64,000 bases of DNA from Notamacropus eugenii (lineage: Eukaryota; Chordata; Mammalia; Diprotodontia; Macropodidae), in the NCBI RefSeq assembly GCF_028372415.1, contig NW_027325156.1, positions 62,001 through 126,000 on the forward strand, written 5' to 3'. The first letter of the stretch is position 1; each line of letters begins with the position of its first letter. Made by a program: the position numbers and the translations under genes. The notes beneath the pieces were generated by a model. That model was not told the DNA's origin. It saw only the letters and a program-made list of their open reading frames with translations, and did not search any database. This document shows positions 11,836 to 22,679 of this stretch, one piece after another.

Positions 11836-12880
11836 CACTGTATGTGTTCTTGAGGTTCTACTCATTTTTCAATGCATCATTTCATACAAGAAGAAGGGGC
11901 ACAAACTAGATAAGAAAAGCCAAAGTGACTGAAGGTAGTTTACCAGCATTGGCTAAACTCACTGCCACAAATGGGAGGGTGAAAGATTCCCTTTTTAGAC
12001 AAGCACTGCAGAGAAAACTGGAAAGTCATTTGGGATCAGTTTGGTTAAGACTCCCAGCTTCCACCTCCTACTATATTGCACTCAAAATGGAGACTGTACC
12101 TGGCCAAAAAAATCACTGATTAAAAGACCTAGAAGAAAGATGGAGGAGAAGGAAAGAGAATGTCCAGCTTGGCACCTTCACATCTTCTAAAAGCCAATGT
12201 AGAACATGGCCCAGCCCGAACAGAGAAGCATTGTTCCAGACAGAGAGGGTTCTGTGGACCCTGAGTGTTAACCCTAACCATATCCTAAATGCATGCTGAG
12301 GAAGCGGTCCAGCCAGCAAAGGTGTGGCTGAGTGTATCAGCTCAGGGAAAGACCATTCATCAGGCCAAGAAGGGGTTCCAGATCCAGCATAAAGGGGTAG
12401 GAACAGGGGATAGAGAAAATCCTATCTCTTATTGCCCAACTTGGGGTTAGACAACTAGGGCAAACTGAGGGGATCTACCCCTAGAAGAGGCAGATCCTGG
12501 GTGAGGGGCAGGTGCCAGGACCTAGGCTGGGTCTTAAGCAGGAAACACATTCAAGGCAAGCAGCAGCTTGTGGTTCCAATCCCAGGAGCAGAGTGAGGTC
12601 TCAGGTCTCTTCCAGCCCAGTCTGAAGCCTACAGAAAAACAGGCATGGAAGGAGTCTTAGATGAAAGGGGACTCTAAAGTTCTGTCACTTTCTAGCAGCA
12701 TAGCTTTACAGCTGGCTTATAGTGACTGAATCCATCAGTAATCTCCACATGGGCCAGCCCACAGATGTATTGCTCAGACTCAAACACAGTTCAGGAATTT
12801 GCAGATCTATGATGGTGGAGCAGTGGATAGGGAATCAGACCATCCTGGGAGCACTGAAAACTTACAGGTCCCTGGAGTGA
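11836..12880. other. No recognisable feature
   Basis: No supported gene. Around 12650 there is a weak L3-like phrase (GGAAGGAGTCTTAGATGAAA), too short to call. Confidence 0.35.
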
Positions 12881-13230
12881 GCTTTCCCTGAGATCCTGGA
12901 ATAACATACAACTCAAAACCTCAAGAAAGCAGCAACAAGGTTATTCCGGACATGCCCTTCAGAATGTGGAGAGAGCCTGGCGCTGACATCAGGTCCATGG
13001 TCAGGAAGGAGACTGAAAGAATAAGCAGACAAGAAAGGATCTCACCACCCATTTTACCTTGGGGACAGGGATGCTCAAGACACAAACCCAGAAGAAGAAA
13101 ATGACTTCAAAACATCAATACATAAAGCCTCAAAGAAAAGCACAGAGTGGGCAGAATTCAACTAGGAATTCTGGAAGAGAGCAAATAGGTAAAAGAGTAA
13201 AAAGAAGCTAGCGATAATATTTTTCACTGA
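12880..13230 (+). mobile_element. L1 LINE fragment, 5' region/ORF1 start
   Basis: Plus-strand text with AAAGAATAAGCAGACAAGAA, CAAGACACAAACCCAGAAGA, TCAAAACATCAATACATAAA and GCCTCAAAGAAAAGCACAGA resembles the N-terminal ORF1 region of marsupial L1s as I remember it. No intact frame. Confidence 0.45.
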
Positions 13231-15560
13231 GGAAAGAACTGGAAGTTAAACGACTGCTGTGGAAGAAAGAATCAGAATTGGAATAAAGGGCTTGTCACAA
13301 CTGAGTTTTAACAGAAGGGTAAGCTGAGGCAGATATCTGAGCAAGATAACATCTATTAGCAGGGAATGCTCCCTATCAATAAATGAGCCAGAGGCCTAGA
13401 GCAAAAGGACACTTCCCCTTCTGTGGGTTTTGGGGAGCACAGAACAAAGAGAAGAATAGGGTAGATGACATCGTGGAGTTAAGGCCTAGTTACAATGCTG
13501 AGGTCAGGGAACAAGCTGATTGGTTGCAAGTTTGGTAATGGAGGAGAGCAACACCCCTCCTTCTCCTCCTGTGAGTCTAAAACATGTTCTTGGCCTGAGT
13601 ACAGGTGCAGGATAGTGGCCCTGACATTGGGACAGCAAACCAGACATCTTGGAAGGACAACTTGGTGGCACAAAGATGTCAGACCCAAACCCCCTTGCTT
13701 TCTCACCCTTTTCCCAAGGTTAGCAAAATTCCTTGAGCAGGAGAGCTGGACTTTTCAGCTTAATGTATTCCAGACCAGCTGAACCCTGAATCAAGTTTAG
13801 AGACAAAGAACGGTAACTCAGGTAATTACAGGATGAAAATAGTTTCAGAACCAAATCAATAAATTGTAAACATGATCAATAAGAAATGAAACAGGATTCA
13901 TCTCAACCTTTGCAGGCTTGCCCCAAGAGCTGCAGAACCTTGTCCAAGCTACAAATGTATGGAAAACTAGAATGACTCTGTGACAAAACGAGCAAGATCA
14001 AGACTGAAAAACAGAAGAAACTGTAAAGAAAACTTATAGTCCTGAAAACAGTATTAAGGAGAGAGAATTTAAGAGTCATTGAAACCATGGCCTTAAATCT
14101 TAATTCAAGGAAACATTAAAAAAATTCTCCTGGATGTCTTTAGAACTAGAGGTAAAAATGGAAATAAAAAGAACCCGAAAGAACCCATCTCTGGAAAGAA
14201 CCCCAAGAGAAAACTCCCAGGATCCTCCTAGCCCAAATCTAGAGCTTAAGGTCAAAGAAAAAAAAAAAAACCCAGCAAATGTCCAGAAAGAAAGACTTAA
14301 GAAGGAGCAGACAACTGAGAACATTCCAGAAGACAAAGGCTTCTGAGGAGAGGGAAGGTGAGAGACAAGGATCTCACATAATGCAGATGAAGCAGAAGTC
14401 GGTGCAGCAGAGGAGGGTCTGGTGGGGGAAGAAGCTGACAACAGAACAGCAATCTCACTTGAACGGATCAAAGGAGGGACTGCGGAGGGCAAGGAATGAG
14501 AGACGCTCCCCACTTCCTGATGGAGATGAAAGATTCAGAGTGCAGAACACATGTACACGTTTTTGTTTTTTGGAGGGCTGCATGAACAATGCTGGAATGC
14601 TGCCCTTGAGTATACAACTTTATAACAGAGGTTTTTCCTTTATCTCTCAATTTAAGAAGGCTGAGCATGGTAAATGGAGTTTTTCTTGAGTGAAAAAAAT
14701 ATGTATTTGAAAAAATCAGAAGAAAATCCATTCATTTAACGTCTATAACTGTGTCAAGGAGCATTCTTAATCCAAGATACTATTTTTAAAAAACAGATAA
14801 TCCTAACCACATAAAATCTAAAAGATTTCACTAAAATAAACGAAGATCAAACATGAATAATTGTTAGTAGCACATACGCCAAACGGATACATCACATCTG
14901 ACCAAAATAAGTCCTTTATATCCAGACAGAGACCTGACACCAATATGAACCAAGAGCCATTGCTGATAGATAAGAGCTCAAAGGATATGAATATTTGTAA
15001 AGTCCTGGAAACCACAAACGACCTGAAAACAGGTCTCCAAGCCACACTAAGAGAAAGTCATGGGAAAATAATCTTGCCATCTCTTGTGAAGGGGTAAAAT
15101 TTGTGCATGACAATAACTGAGTGCTGAAATAAGAGGATGCAATTCTTTGGGCCCCAAACTGAAAAAGGAGGCAGTGGAGTTGTCTGGACTTTCTCAGAAC
15201 TAGGATGAGGCTCTGGACTAGGGTCAATATTATGGCTACCACATTTGGTAAAGAGAAGAAACCAGAGCTGGGTGTTCAAGGCTATGTAAGTGTGCACTGT
15301 TGGTCTTTAGTTTTCCAATCTGGAAAATAAAGGAGATTATCTCCAAGATCCTCTCCAGGGAAACTTGATCCTGTCCGTGAAATCTTTAGTTTCATAGTTT
15401 CCCTGTTGGGGGAATGAGACAAGAAAGAGGGAAAATCCTACCAAATGTGCCCAGGTTCATTGTTTCTGAAAAAAGAAGTTACCAGGCATTCACACCTTCA
15501 CATTTCAGGCAGCTCAGACCAGCCTTAGGCTGAAATGGCACTCTTCTCCATTTTAATAAT
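13231..15560. other. Unassigned, possibly further decayed L1
   Basis: A-rich plus strand with an A13 run near 14262. Overlapping open frames at 14100-14689 (70-137 codons) are lysine-rich or proline/serine-rich on opposite strands and match nothing I know. The A/G bias would fit an old L1 ORF1 tail, but I cannot confirm this. Confidence 0.35.
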
Positions 15561-15565
15561 TGAGC

Positions 15566-15815
15566 TCTTTCCTTTTTGTTACTGAGTTGTGTCTGACTCA
15601 TTGTGACCCCTTTTGGGGTTTTCTAATCAAAGAAATTGGAGTGGCTTGCCCTTTCCTTCTCCAGATCATTTTTCAGATGGGGAAACCGAGGCAAACAGGG
15701 TTAAGTGACTCACCCAGGGTCACACAGCTAGTAAGTGTCTGAGGCCTGCATTGGAAGTCAGTTCTTCCTGACTACAGGCCCTTGGCGCCATCCACTGGGC
15801 CACATCCCTGCCCCT
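15566..15815 (-). mobile_element. Mar-1-type CORE-SINE, antisense
   Basis: Starts with the antisense Bov-B-like tail (GAGTTGTGTCTGACTCATTG), then GGGGTTTTCTAATCAAAG, GGTTAAGTGACTCACCCAGG, GTCACACAGCTAGTAAGTG and ends with the reverse of the tRNA-like head near CATCCACTGGGCCAC. Almost full length. Confidence 0.9.
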
Positions 15816-16247
15816 CTTGTACCCGGATTCCCAGTTCCATTTCCTGGACTCTGGTTTCCTCTGCATTCTTGGGTCCTGGCTTGTTTATCTGCAGGGCCTG
15901 GGGAAGTTACAAGACTTGTCCGAGTCACAGCTGGGATGGAGGTCCTTAAATCCGAGGGGGCAGCCCCCGGTCTGAAGTCAGCCTGCAGATTTCTTCAGTC
16001 CTCAGACCCCCTCAATCTGGGCTGGGGACATTTTCTCCCCAACTTCTAAGGAGGGGAAAGGGTGGCACTGAGGAGGGCTGGAGGGCAGGGTGGACTGTAG
16101 CCCTAACCCTTCTTTTTCTATGGTTCAAGCTGCGAGCACAAGAGCCCTGAGCTCCTGGGGTGATGACGGGAGGGAGGGAGCCTGGGCGGCTCCATGGAAT
16201 CAGGCTGTCCTGGGAATGACAGAGACCGAGTCAAGGTCTATCAAGCT

Positions 16248-16400
16248 GGGTATTTCCTCAGGGTCAGTTTCAGTTTTGGTCTCCCAACCTGCGCGGGCTC
16301 CTTCTGCCCAGTCACCAGTGACGTTGGTTGTCTCCCACCCGCTTTTGGCCGGCAGAGCCTCCGGGGAGCCAATCAGAAGAGGGATTCGTCCCTTTATAAA
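16248..16400 (+). promoter_or_regulatory. MHC class I proximal promoter
   Basis: Elements are in the order typical of class I genes. An imperfect kappa-B-like GGGTATTTCC lies at 16248-16257, and an ISRE-like CAGTTTCAGTTTTGG at 16265-16279. A CRE/X2-like TGACGTTG lies at 16319-16326, a CCAAT/Y-type AGCCAATCAG at 16367-16376, and a TATA box (TATAAA) at 16395-16400, 50 bases before the ATG. This layout suggests NF-kappaB, interferon and NLRC5/RFX/NF-Y control. That is known for the family; here it is inferred from motifs only. Confidence 0.7.
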
Positions 16401-16449
16401 CCCAGCACCCACAGGTCTCTGTGATCTCCAGCTCCTGTGCCTGCGGACC

Positions 16450-16513
16450 ATGGAGCGCTCCCTGGGCGCTCTCCTTCTGCTGGGGACCCTGGCGTTGGAG
16501 GACACCTGGGCGG
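16450..16513 (+). CDS. Class I exon 1: signal peptide
   Basis: Encodes [21 protein letters not shown] plus the first base of Gly1. The leader has a Leu-rich core and the usual TWA-G cleavage site. The acidic ED pair just before the end is slightly unusual. Donor GT at 16514. Confidence 0.93.
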
Positions 16514-19500
16514 GTAAGGAGAGACTGGGCACAGCATCCAGGGGTAACCGTGGGGCCGGGATAGGGGTCCCTACACAGAGCTCCGGACCCAGGCCTACGG
16601 AGCGTTTCCTCGGACCCGGCTCCTCTGGTCCGGGCGGGGTGAGAGGGGGGAGCCGGGAATCAGCCTGGACCGGGAGCCCGCCGCCCCTGAGGGGGCTTTG
16701 TTGGGGAGGTGTCTTCGTGTCGGTCCCTTAAGTCGGGGGGGGGTGAGTGGGTTGGTAGGGGTGGGAGGTCATGGGGAGGGAGAATGGGGGCCACAGTCCT
16801 GCGGGCGTTAAGAAGGAGCAGAGCTGTCTGGGGTTCCCCCGGAGCCCCCCAAGGGCGAACCAGGGGCAGCTTTGATAAAGAGCTTCCCGGGGGATCGGGG
16901 GGAGCAGGGGGCAGGTGAGGACAGAAGGTGGGGGTCGGGGGTGAGCAGTGTGAGAGGTCCCGGACCCGGACCGGAGGCGGGGGAGGGGAGAGGGAGTCAG
17001 CGTCCGGGTTCTGGGGGCTCGGACTCGGTTGTTGTCTGGGAAGGCTTGGTGTGCATGGGGGGGAGGGGAGGGTAAGGGGCGGGGTTACGGGGGGGCGTGG
17101 AAGGGTCAAGGGTCACTCCCGGGGCGTGGCGGGGTCAGGGGTCACTCCGGGCGTGGCGGGGTGCAAGTCTCCCCAGGCGCCCCCCGCCCTGACCCCATCC
17201 AGTCCCCACGTCCCAGGCTCCCACTCCAGGAGGTTTTTCGACACCGCCGTGACCCGGCCCGGGCTCGGGGAGCCGCGGTTCCTCGCCGTGGGCTACGTGG
17301 ACGATCAGCAGTTCGTGCGCTTCGACTCCGACCGCCCGGGTCAGAGGCTGGAGCCGCGGGCGGCGTGGATGGAGGGCGTGGAGCAGGTGGAGCCGGGGTA
17401 CTGGGAGCGGAGCACGCAGATCATGAGGGCGGCCACACAGAATTACCGAGTGAGCCTGGAGAACCTGCGCGGCTACTTCAACCAGAGCGCGGGGGGTGCG
17501 TGACAGGGGAGGGGCGGGGAGCGGGGTCCGCCCGGGGGTCTGGGGAGCGGGGCCGGGGCAGCCAGGGTCCGGCCTCACTGACCCGGGCCGGGCCGAACAG
17601 GCGTCCACACCTACCAGCGCATGTACGGTTGCGAGGTGTCCCCCGACCTCACCTTCCAGCGCGGGTTTTACCAATACGCCTACGACGGGCAGGACTACAT
17701 CGCCCTGGACACCGAGACCCTCACCTGGACGGCGGCCGTGCCTCAGGCTGTGAACTCCAAGCGCACGTGGGAGGCGGAGAGGAGCATCTCGGAGAGACAT
17801 AAAGCCTACCTGGAGGAGACGTGCGTGCAGCGGGTGAAGAAGTACCTGGAGATGGGGAAGGAGACCCTGATGAGGACAGGTAGGGTCGGACCCTCTCCAA
17901 TGTGCGCGGCACTCAAGGCCCCTGGGTGGCCCTTCTCCACCTGCCCTCAGCCCCGGGCTCCCGACCCCGGGGACCCCTTGTACCCCAGGACATACCCCGC
18001 GCCCCACAAATCCTTGTGCCCCTGGAGGGGAGGGGGGAAGGGAAGCCTGGAAATGTTTCTGACCTTCGACTGCAGACCCTCCCAAGTGTGCTGGGCACTC
18101 AATGCTGCAACCCATCCTTCTTAGTCACTCCTCAGCCCCAGTCTGTGTCCCCCAACCCCAGGAACCCCTCGTACCCCATGGCTTGAATTGTGGGGTGTTC
18201 CTCCTGCCCCCACCTGTTCGTGTGTCCTTGGAGGGGAAGGGGGAAAGGAGCCTGGTAATGCCTCTGACCTTTGCCTCCAGACCCACCTAAAGCCAGAGTG
18301 ACCCGCCACACTGCCCCCCATGGGGAGGTGACCCTGAGGTGCCGGGCCCAGGACTTTTACCCTAAGGAGATCTCCCTGACTTGGCTGAGGGATGGGGAGG
18401 AACAGCCCCAGGACATGGAGTTCATTGAGACCAGGCCTGCAGGAGATGGCACCTTCCAGAAGTGGGCAGCTGTGCAGATGACCTCGGGCCAGGAAGGCAG
18501 ATACACCTGCCGCGTTCAGCACGAGGGGCTGTCTGAGCCCTTCACCCTGCAGTGGGGTAAGAACAGTGAGGAGGGGCTGGGAAAAGGCCACCCCCACCCC
18601 ACAGGACCAGAGGGAGGGGGACTGGGGGAGTTGGGGGAGGGGTTAGTGACTCAGGCCAGACAGGAATCAGGGCCTCTCAATTCCCTTTTCCATTTCAGAG
18701 CCACAGTCTTCATCCACCTGGCTCATTGTGGGGGCCATCGCTGCTGGCCTCCTCCTCCTCACTGCAGTTATTGTTGGAGTTGGGATATGGAGAAGGAAGC
18801 ATTCAGGTAGGCAGGGCTGGGAGGGGTCATTAGGGATCGGGCACTGTGGAGATCTGGGCTTCCTCTGACCTGGCAGCTTGTCTTTCTGTCCCCAAGTCCT
18901 CTCTGTCCCACCTAAGGGACAGTCACACAGTCCTTAAGACTCTAGAAGAGCAAATTTGTAACTGGAAGCCATTTCCCTGGAGGATGCCTGGCAGGGTGTA
19001 ACAGGCTGGCTGAGTGGGGAATCTGCTTCAGACTCAGCTCAGACATGAACATGGGGATCTCTGTGCAAGGGCCTGGGTGTCTCCCCAGCTGGGGACTGTA
19101 GATCAGCCTTGGGAACCCCTGGAGGAGGGGCCTGAAGCTGGGGAAGTGCCCAAATAGGGGGCTTTTCTCTCTTCCTCTTGGATCTAGAGGCTGCAGTGGT
19201 GTGGGGTATGGGAGTGCAGTCCTGGTTATTTGTTGTGTCTCCAATACAAATCTTTGAACTTCTGAGACCCTAGTGTGGTCTCCTCTCCTGGATTCCTTGC
19301 TGGAAATTTGTTTTCTTTTCCAGGTGGAAAAGGAGGTGATTATGTTCCAGCTGCAGGTAAGTGAAGGGTAGACATGGAGGGTAGAAAGAAGGGGCCAGCC
19401 CATGGTGCTCTGGGACCTGAGCACTGAGAAGCAGAGTGGAGGCCTAGCCCAGTAGCCTTCCCTTGGTGTCCCCTTCCCTTCCCATACCCTGGTTTTGGAA

Positions 19501-19764
19501 TGCATGTCCCTGACTGGGTTGTTTCCCTCCTTTGTCTCCAGGCAATGACAGTGCAAAGGGGTCAGATGTGTCTCTCACAGCCAAAGGTGAGACTCTGGGG
19601 GCCTGGAAGGAGGGAGGGGGCCAAGCAAAGAGGAGGAGGGTCTGTGGGAGGTTGGGCTGAGAATGGGCTGGGTGGGAAGACAGGCTCTTCAGAATGATGA
19701 CAGGCTGGAGGCCAGAGGGCACTTGGAGGATCCTCATGAATCTGTCTTTCCTTCTTCAGCTTGA
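16450..19764 (+). CDS. MHC class I heavy chain, 8 exons, 362 aa
   Basis: The joined exons are 16450-16513, 17217-17495, 17601-17879, 18281-18556, 18699-18806, 19324-19356, 19542-19586 and 19760-19764. All introns are GT-AG and all junctions are phase 1. The product has a 21-residue signal peptide, alpha1 and alpha2 groove domains, an immunoglobulin-fold alpha3, one transmembrane helix and a short tail. It should pair with beta-2-microglobulin at the cell surface. Cysteine pairs 101/164 and 203/259 (human numbering) and the N-glycosylation site NQS at 86 are present. Compared with human class I, alpha1 is three residues longer and alpha2 one longer. Anchor residues Y59, Y84, Y99, Y123, W147, Y159 and Y171 are kept. 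Residue 7 is F, 143 is S, 146 is T and 167 is R. These changes suggest a non-classical molecule or one that binds ligand ends differently. No stop or frameshift is seen, so it looks functional. Confidence 0.93.
16514..17216 (+). other. Class I intron 1, GC-rich, 703 bp
   Basis: Much longer than the 130-200 bp first intron usual in eutherian class I genes. It is extremely G-rich with several G4-type runs. It carries a short tandem repeat of about 28 bp at 17094-17165, built on GGCGTGG and GGTCACTCC. Confidence 0.7.
17217..17495 (+). CDS. Class I exon 2: alpha1 domain
   Basis: 279 bp, starting GSHSRRFFD and ending GYFNQSAGG. The block [13 protein letters not shown] is the class I hallmark. Residue 7, a tyrosine in nearly all classical molecules, is F here. 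The segment [14 protein letters not shown] is three residues longer than in human. Confidence 0.95.
17601..17879 (+). CDS. Class I exon 3: alpha2 domain
   Basis: 279 bp, starting [12 protein letters not shown]. Keeps [12 protein letters not shown], both disulphide cysteines and [10 protein letters not shown]. The 143-147 block reads SKRTW instead of TKHKW, and the 164-168 block reads CVQRV instead of CVEWL. One extra residue lies between W147 and Y159. Confidence 0.95.
18281..18556 (+). CDS. Class I exon 4: alpha3 immunoglobulin domain
   Basis: 276 bp, the standard size. Contains [18 protein letters not shown] and [10 protein letters not shown], with the two cysteines of the C1-set fold. The CD8-contact loop reads EEQPQDME, so CD8 binding is plausible but untested. 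Confidence 0.96.
18699..18806 (+). CDS. Class I exon 5: connecting peptide and transmembrane helix
   Basis: 108 bp. A short EPQSSST link precedes a hydrophobic run ([20 protein letters not shown]) and a WRRKHS stop-transfer sequence. Confidence 0.94.
19324..19356 (+). CDS. Class I exon 6: cytoplasmic tail
   Basis: 33 bp, encoding [12 protein letters not shown] across its junctions. It retains the tyrosine typical of class I tails. Too short for a normal ORF search. Confidence 0.9.
19542..19586 (+). CDS. Class I exon 7: cytoplasmic tail
   Basis: 45 bp, encoding [15 protein letters not shown], with the SDVSL motif that human class I tails also carry. Confidence 0.92.
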
Positions 19765-20135
19765 GAGAATTGCCTGGCATGGACCTGAGATGGAAAACCA
19801 GTTTGCAGTCCCCATACTGTTCCTGTTGACCCCTGGCCTCTCTCCCCTGCACTGACCCCTTCAATCCTCCTTGGACTTTATTGGCCCAAGCCCAGGGCAG
19901 CCTCATCAGGGCCTTCATCCTGTTCTCTAAGGCCTCCCTCCCTCCTCCCCCCTGTCTTTGTGTCTGCTTTGGGAATGAGCGTCTGATGTCTGACCGATAA
20001 AACAACCTGATGAATCACTGATCTGCAGTCTTCAGCTTTTCTCCACAATCTCAGCTGAGCATCCCTTTGAGTGGGGGATTACAGGGGACAGGATGAGCAT
20101 GTGGAGGGTTCTGGCCATGTGAAGGGCAAAATAAA
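19760..20135 (+). other. Class I exon 8: last codon, stop and 3' UTR
   Basis: The exon begins CTTGA: it completes an alanine codon and then gives TGA at 19762-19764. Candidate polyadenylation signals are GATAAA at 19996-20001 and a canonical AATAAA at 20130-20135. Which one is used cannot be decided here. Confidence 0.75.
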
Positions 20136-20612
20136 TGAAAGTTTGGAGGTACCTGAGAAAACTTTTGTTTGTTCTCCTGAGTCTGGAAGTGTAGGTGGGG
20201 GCTGGGCCCAGAGGGGAAGGAGCCTGGGGGGTGGGCAGTGTGTTGTACATGGAGAGGAGGCAGACATTTGTCTTTAATTTGTACTCCTTTGGGGCATGTG
20301 TGGACATGGTATGTTGGGACTTGTTTCGGGCTTCACACAGAGCCCAGGCTGCACACTCCTTCTGGGCCTGGAGCCATGCCCAGACAGGATGCTGGGTCAC
20401 TAACCCATAGGCCGCCTGCCTGTAAGCTGCCCCTCAGCACTGACCTTCACAGAGGTCCAGTTCTCTCTATTTTTGTCATTTTCATCAGAAGTATAAAAGC
20501 AGTATTTTCATCGTGCTCCCTGTAAACCACTGGGGTCAGGAAGTCTTGTGAGAGGAGAGGACATGTCTTCCATGGGGGCTCACTTTCCTCATTTGCATTA
20601 GAAAATGGGTCT
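20136..20612. other. No recognisable feature
   Basis: Downstream flank of the class I gene. No further class I exon or named repeat was seen. Confidence 0.4.
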
Positions 20613-20800
20613 ACATTTCAAGGTGGCTAAGTCAGTGCAACCCCTGACTTACAGGCAGGAAGGCCTGGGTTTAAATCCCATCTCAGACAATAGTTTTGTG
20701 ACCTTGAGCAGGTCACTTAACCTTTCACCTCAGGAATCAGGGTGGGGCGGGCATATTAACTCCTCCTCCAGATCAAGTAAGATCATCTGTACAAAGTGCT
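20613..20800 (+). mobile_element. MIR-like SINE, diverged
   Basis: GGAAGGCCTGGGTTTAAATC, CTCAGACAATAGTTTTGTGA and CTTGAGCAGGTCACTTAACC give a sense-strand tRNA-like head and CORE. The 3' part is blurred. Confidence 0.65.
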
Positions 20801-21785
20801 TAGAAGACTTATTATAGAAATGAACACTGCTATTATTGCTTTCAAGCGCTAATTCCTATGATTCTGCGGATTCCCAACAGTCATCATGACACTCATTGAA
20901 AGATAACTTTCATCCTTTAGAGCCCTAAGAATTCCTCGCACTGTGAAGTCAGTCTTTATCTCCTAAGCAGGGACCCTCCTGCCACCCTGTGCCTATTCAT
21001 GCTATTACAGGATTTAGAATGAGACTATCCTCCCTTCTGAAATGATGAGCTTGAAGGGGGGAGTGGGAGGAGGGTGCATCCTCTGACAAACCAGCCCCTG
21101 AAGCCTCCAGACTTCCAGGTGAGCTTGGACACTTCCAAGACTCATCAGTCTAGAGTCTGAAGGGGCCTCCCAGGCCCTCGGATCCAGCTGCCTAGGACAG
21201 CACCTAGTCCATAGGAGACTCAGTCAAGGCTGTTGGCCTGCCTGGCTCCTATCCCCAAATCCATTCCTCTGATCTCTCGGACTTTACTATGAAAGGAAAA
21301 TCTGCTTGATAATGTTTAGATGCAGCTTCTGAAGTCCAGGCTAGCTCAGCCATGGGTGTTCAGAGAAGCTGGTCTGGGACACCCAGGGAAGGTTCCCAGT
21401 GAGAAAGGGGCCTTCTACATCAGATAATGTGTGTACACTGACCCCCGTGCAATCTGATGAGAGTTTTCAGGGGATCTGTGAACTTGGATGGGAAGAAATA
21501 CATCTTTGTTTTGACTAACTTCTGATTGAAATGTCATTATTCTTTTGACTATTAAATTTTCAAAAACCACACTAAGTTCTGAGGAGACATTTATTAAAAG
21601 CTTCACCAGATGACACAAAAAATTTAAGATGCCTGGATCTAGGTTATGTCAGAATGATGAGGTAAATACAATTATATTTAGGTGTATTTTGGCACTTTTT
21701 GTACCTGTGAGTATGTGTATACATGCACCCACACCTATGAATACATATATGTACATGAGAGATAGTAACTACTAACCAATTAATT
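20801..21785. other. No recognisable feature
   Basis: No supported gene or named repeat. Confidence 0.4.
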
Positions 21786-22620
21786 CACAGGTAAGAGTTA
21801 TGAAATTGCCATGCCTTTTGACCCAGCAATACCGCTGCTAGGCCTATTTGTGGGGATGATTGGGGAAAAAGGAAAAGAACCTATATGTTCTATAATATTT
21901 ACAGCCACTGTATGTGTGGCAGCAACAAACTGGAAATAGTGGGGATGTGTTGGGGGACAGCTCTGGACCGGGGTCCCCCGTGAGGACCGTGAGACGCCTG
22001 AGGGTCCGAACCTGCTTACGTGGCAGGCTAGCTGGTCTAGCAAGCCACGAGGTACAGGGATGGCCCTGGTAACAGGCTGGCTCCACCCACGGGGAGGCAC
22101 TTGGGAGGAGCTCGCCCGCCCATGGGAGGTACGGGGGAGGAGACAGGGGATAATAAAAGGGGATGACCATGAGAGCTGGAAGGGAGAAACGGAATAAAGC
22201 TTGCTGGCTGCAACTCCTTTCGGGTGCTCTGCCTGTTTATTCCCCTTCCCCAACAGGGAGAGGGAATTCCCTCCCCCGAACCAGGAGGAGGGCCAGAGAC
22301 GTCTGAGGACCGGGGATAGGTAAGTAGAAGGCGAAGGCCCGGGAGTCGCCCCGGGCAGGGATGACCATCAATTGGGGAATGACTGAGCAAGTTGTGTTAC
22401 ATGAAGTCTATAAAATCCTACTGTGCTATAAGACTTGATGAAAACATGGAAAGACTGTTAGGAAATAATAAGTGAAATGGGCAGAACCAAGAGAACATCA
22501 CATACATTCTCAGCAATTCTGTCTTAAGAGCAACTTGGAGTAACTAAGTCATGTTGACTACTGTAAGTACCCAGATGAACTACAAGGGATCTATGAAGCT
22601 GTATGCATCCAGAGAAAAAA
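21786..22620 (+). mobile_element. L1 LINE 3' part, split by a solo LTR
   Basis: The left piece (21786-21947) reads as ORF2 C-terminus: ATGCCTTTTGACCCAGCAAT (PFDPAI), then CAACAAACTGGAAATAG (KNWK). The right piece (22358-22620) resumes with CATCAATTGGGGAATGACTG and TACTGTGCTATAAGA, then the L1 3' UTR. The insertion at 21948-22357 separates them. Confidence 0.85.
21948..22357 (+). mobile_element. Solo LTR of an endogenous retrovirus, class II-like
   Basis: 410 bp, with TGTTGG at the start and GGGCA at the end. It is flanked by a 6-bp target duplication GGGATG (21942-21947 and 22358-22363) inside an L1. It contains an AATAAAAG and an AATAAAGC signal. The U5 end holds GATAGGTAAG, also present in the LTR at 45053-45655. 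TG...CA ends and 6-bp duplications fit ERV class II. Only the LTR remains; no internal region. It is younger than the host L1. Confidence 0.85.
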
Positions 22621-22661
22621 CGGATAAATGGAAGCACTCAAAGAATGATTTTACCCCCCCC

Positions 22662-22679
22662 CCCATACCCCTACACCCA

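Noticed and set aside
14100-14689. Overlapping frames of 70-137 codons on both strands
   Set aside because: Composition follows A/G bias, and no motif or splice support was seen.
16660-17109. 149-codon proline-rich frame on the minus strand
   Set aside because: It lies in class I intron 1, a G-rich tract that translates to proline on the reverse strand.
17135-18115. 326-codon open frame on the minus strand across class I exons 2-3
   Set aside because: It is a shadow of GC-rich coding sequence on the other strand. It has no known domain, and the plus-strand exons explain the region fully.
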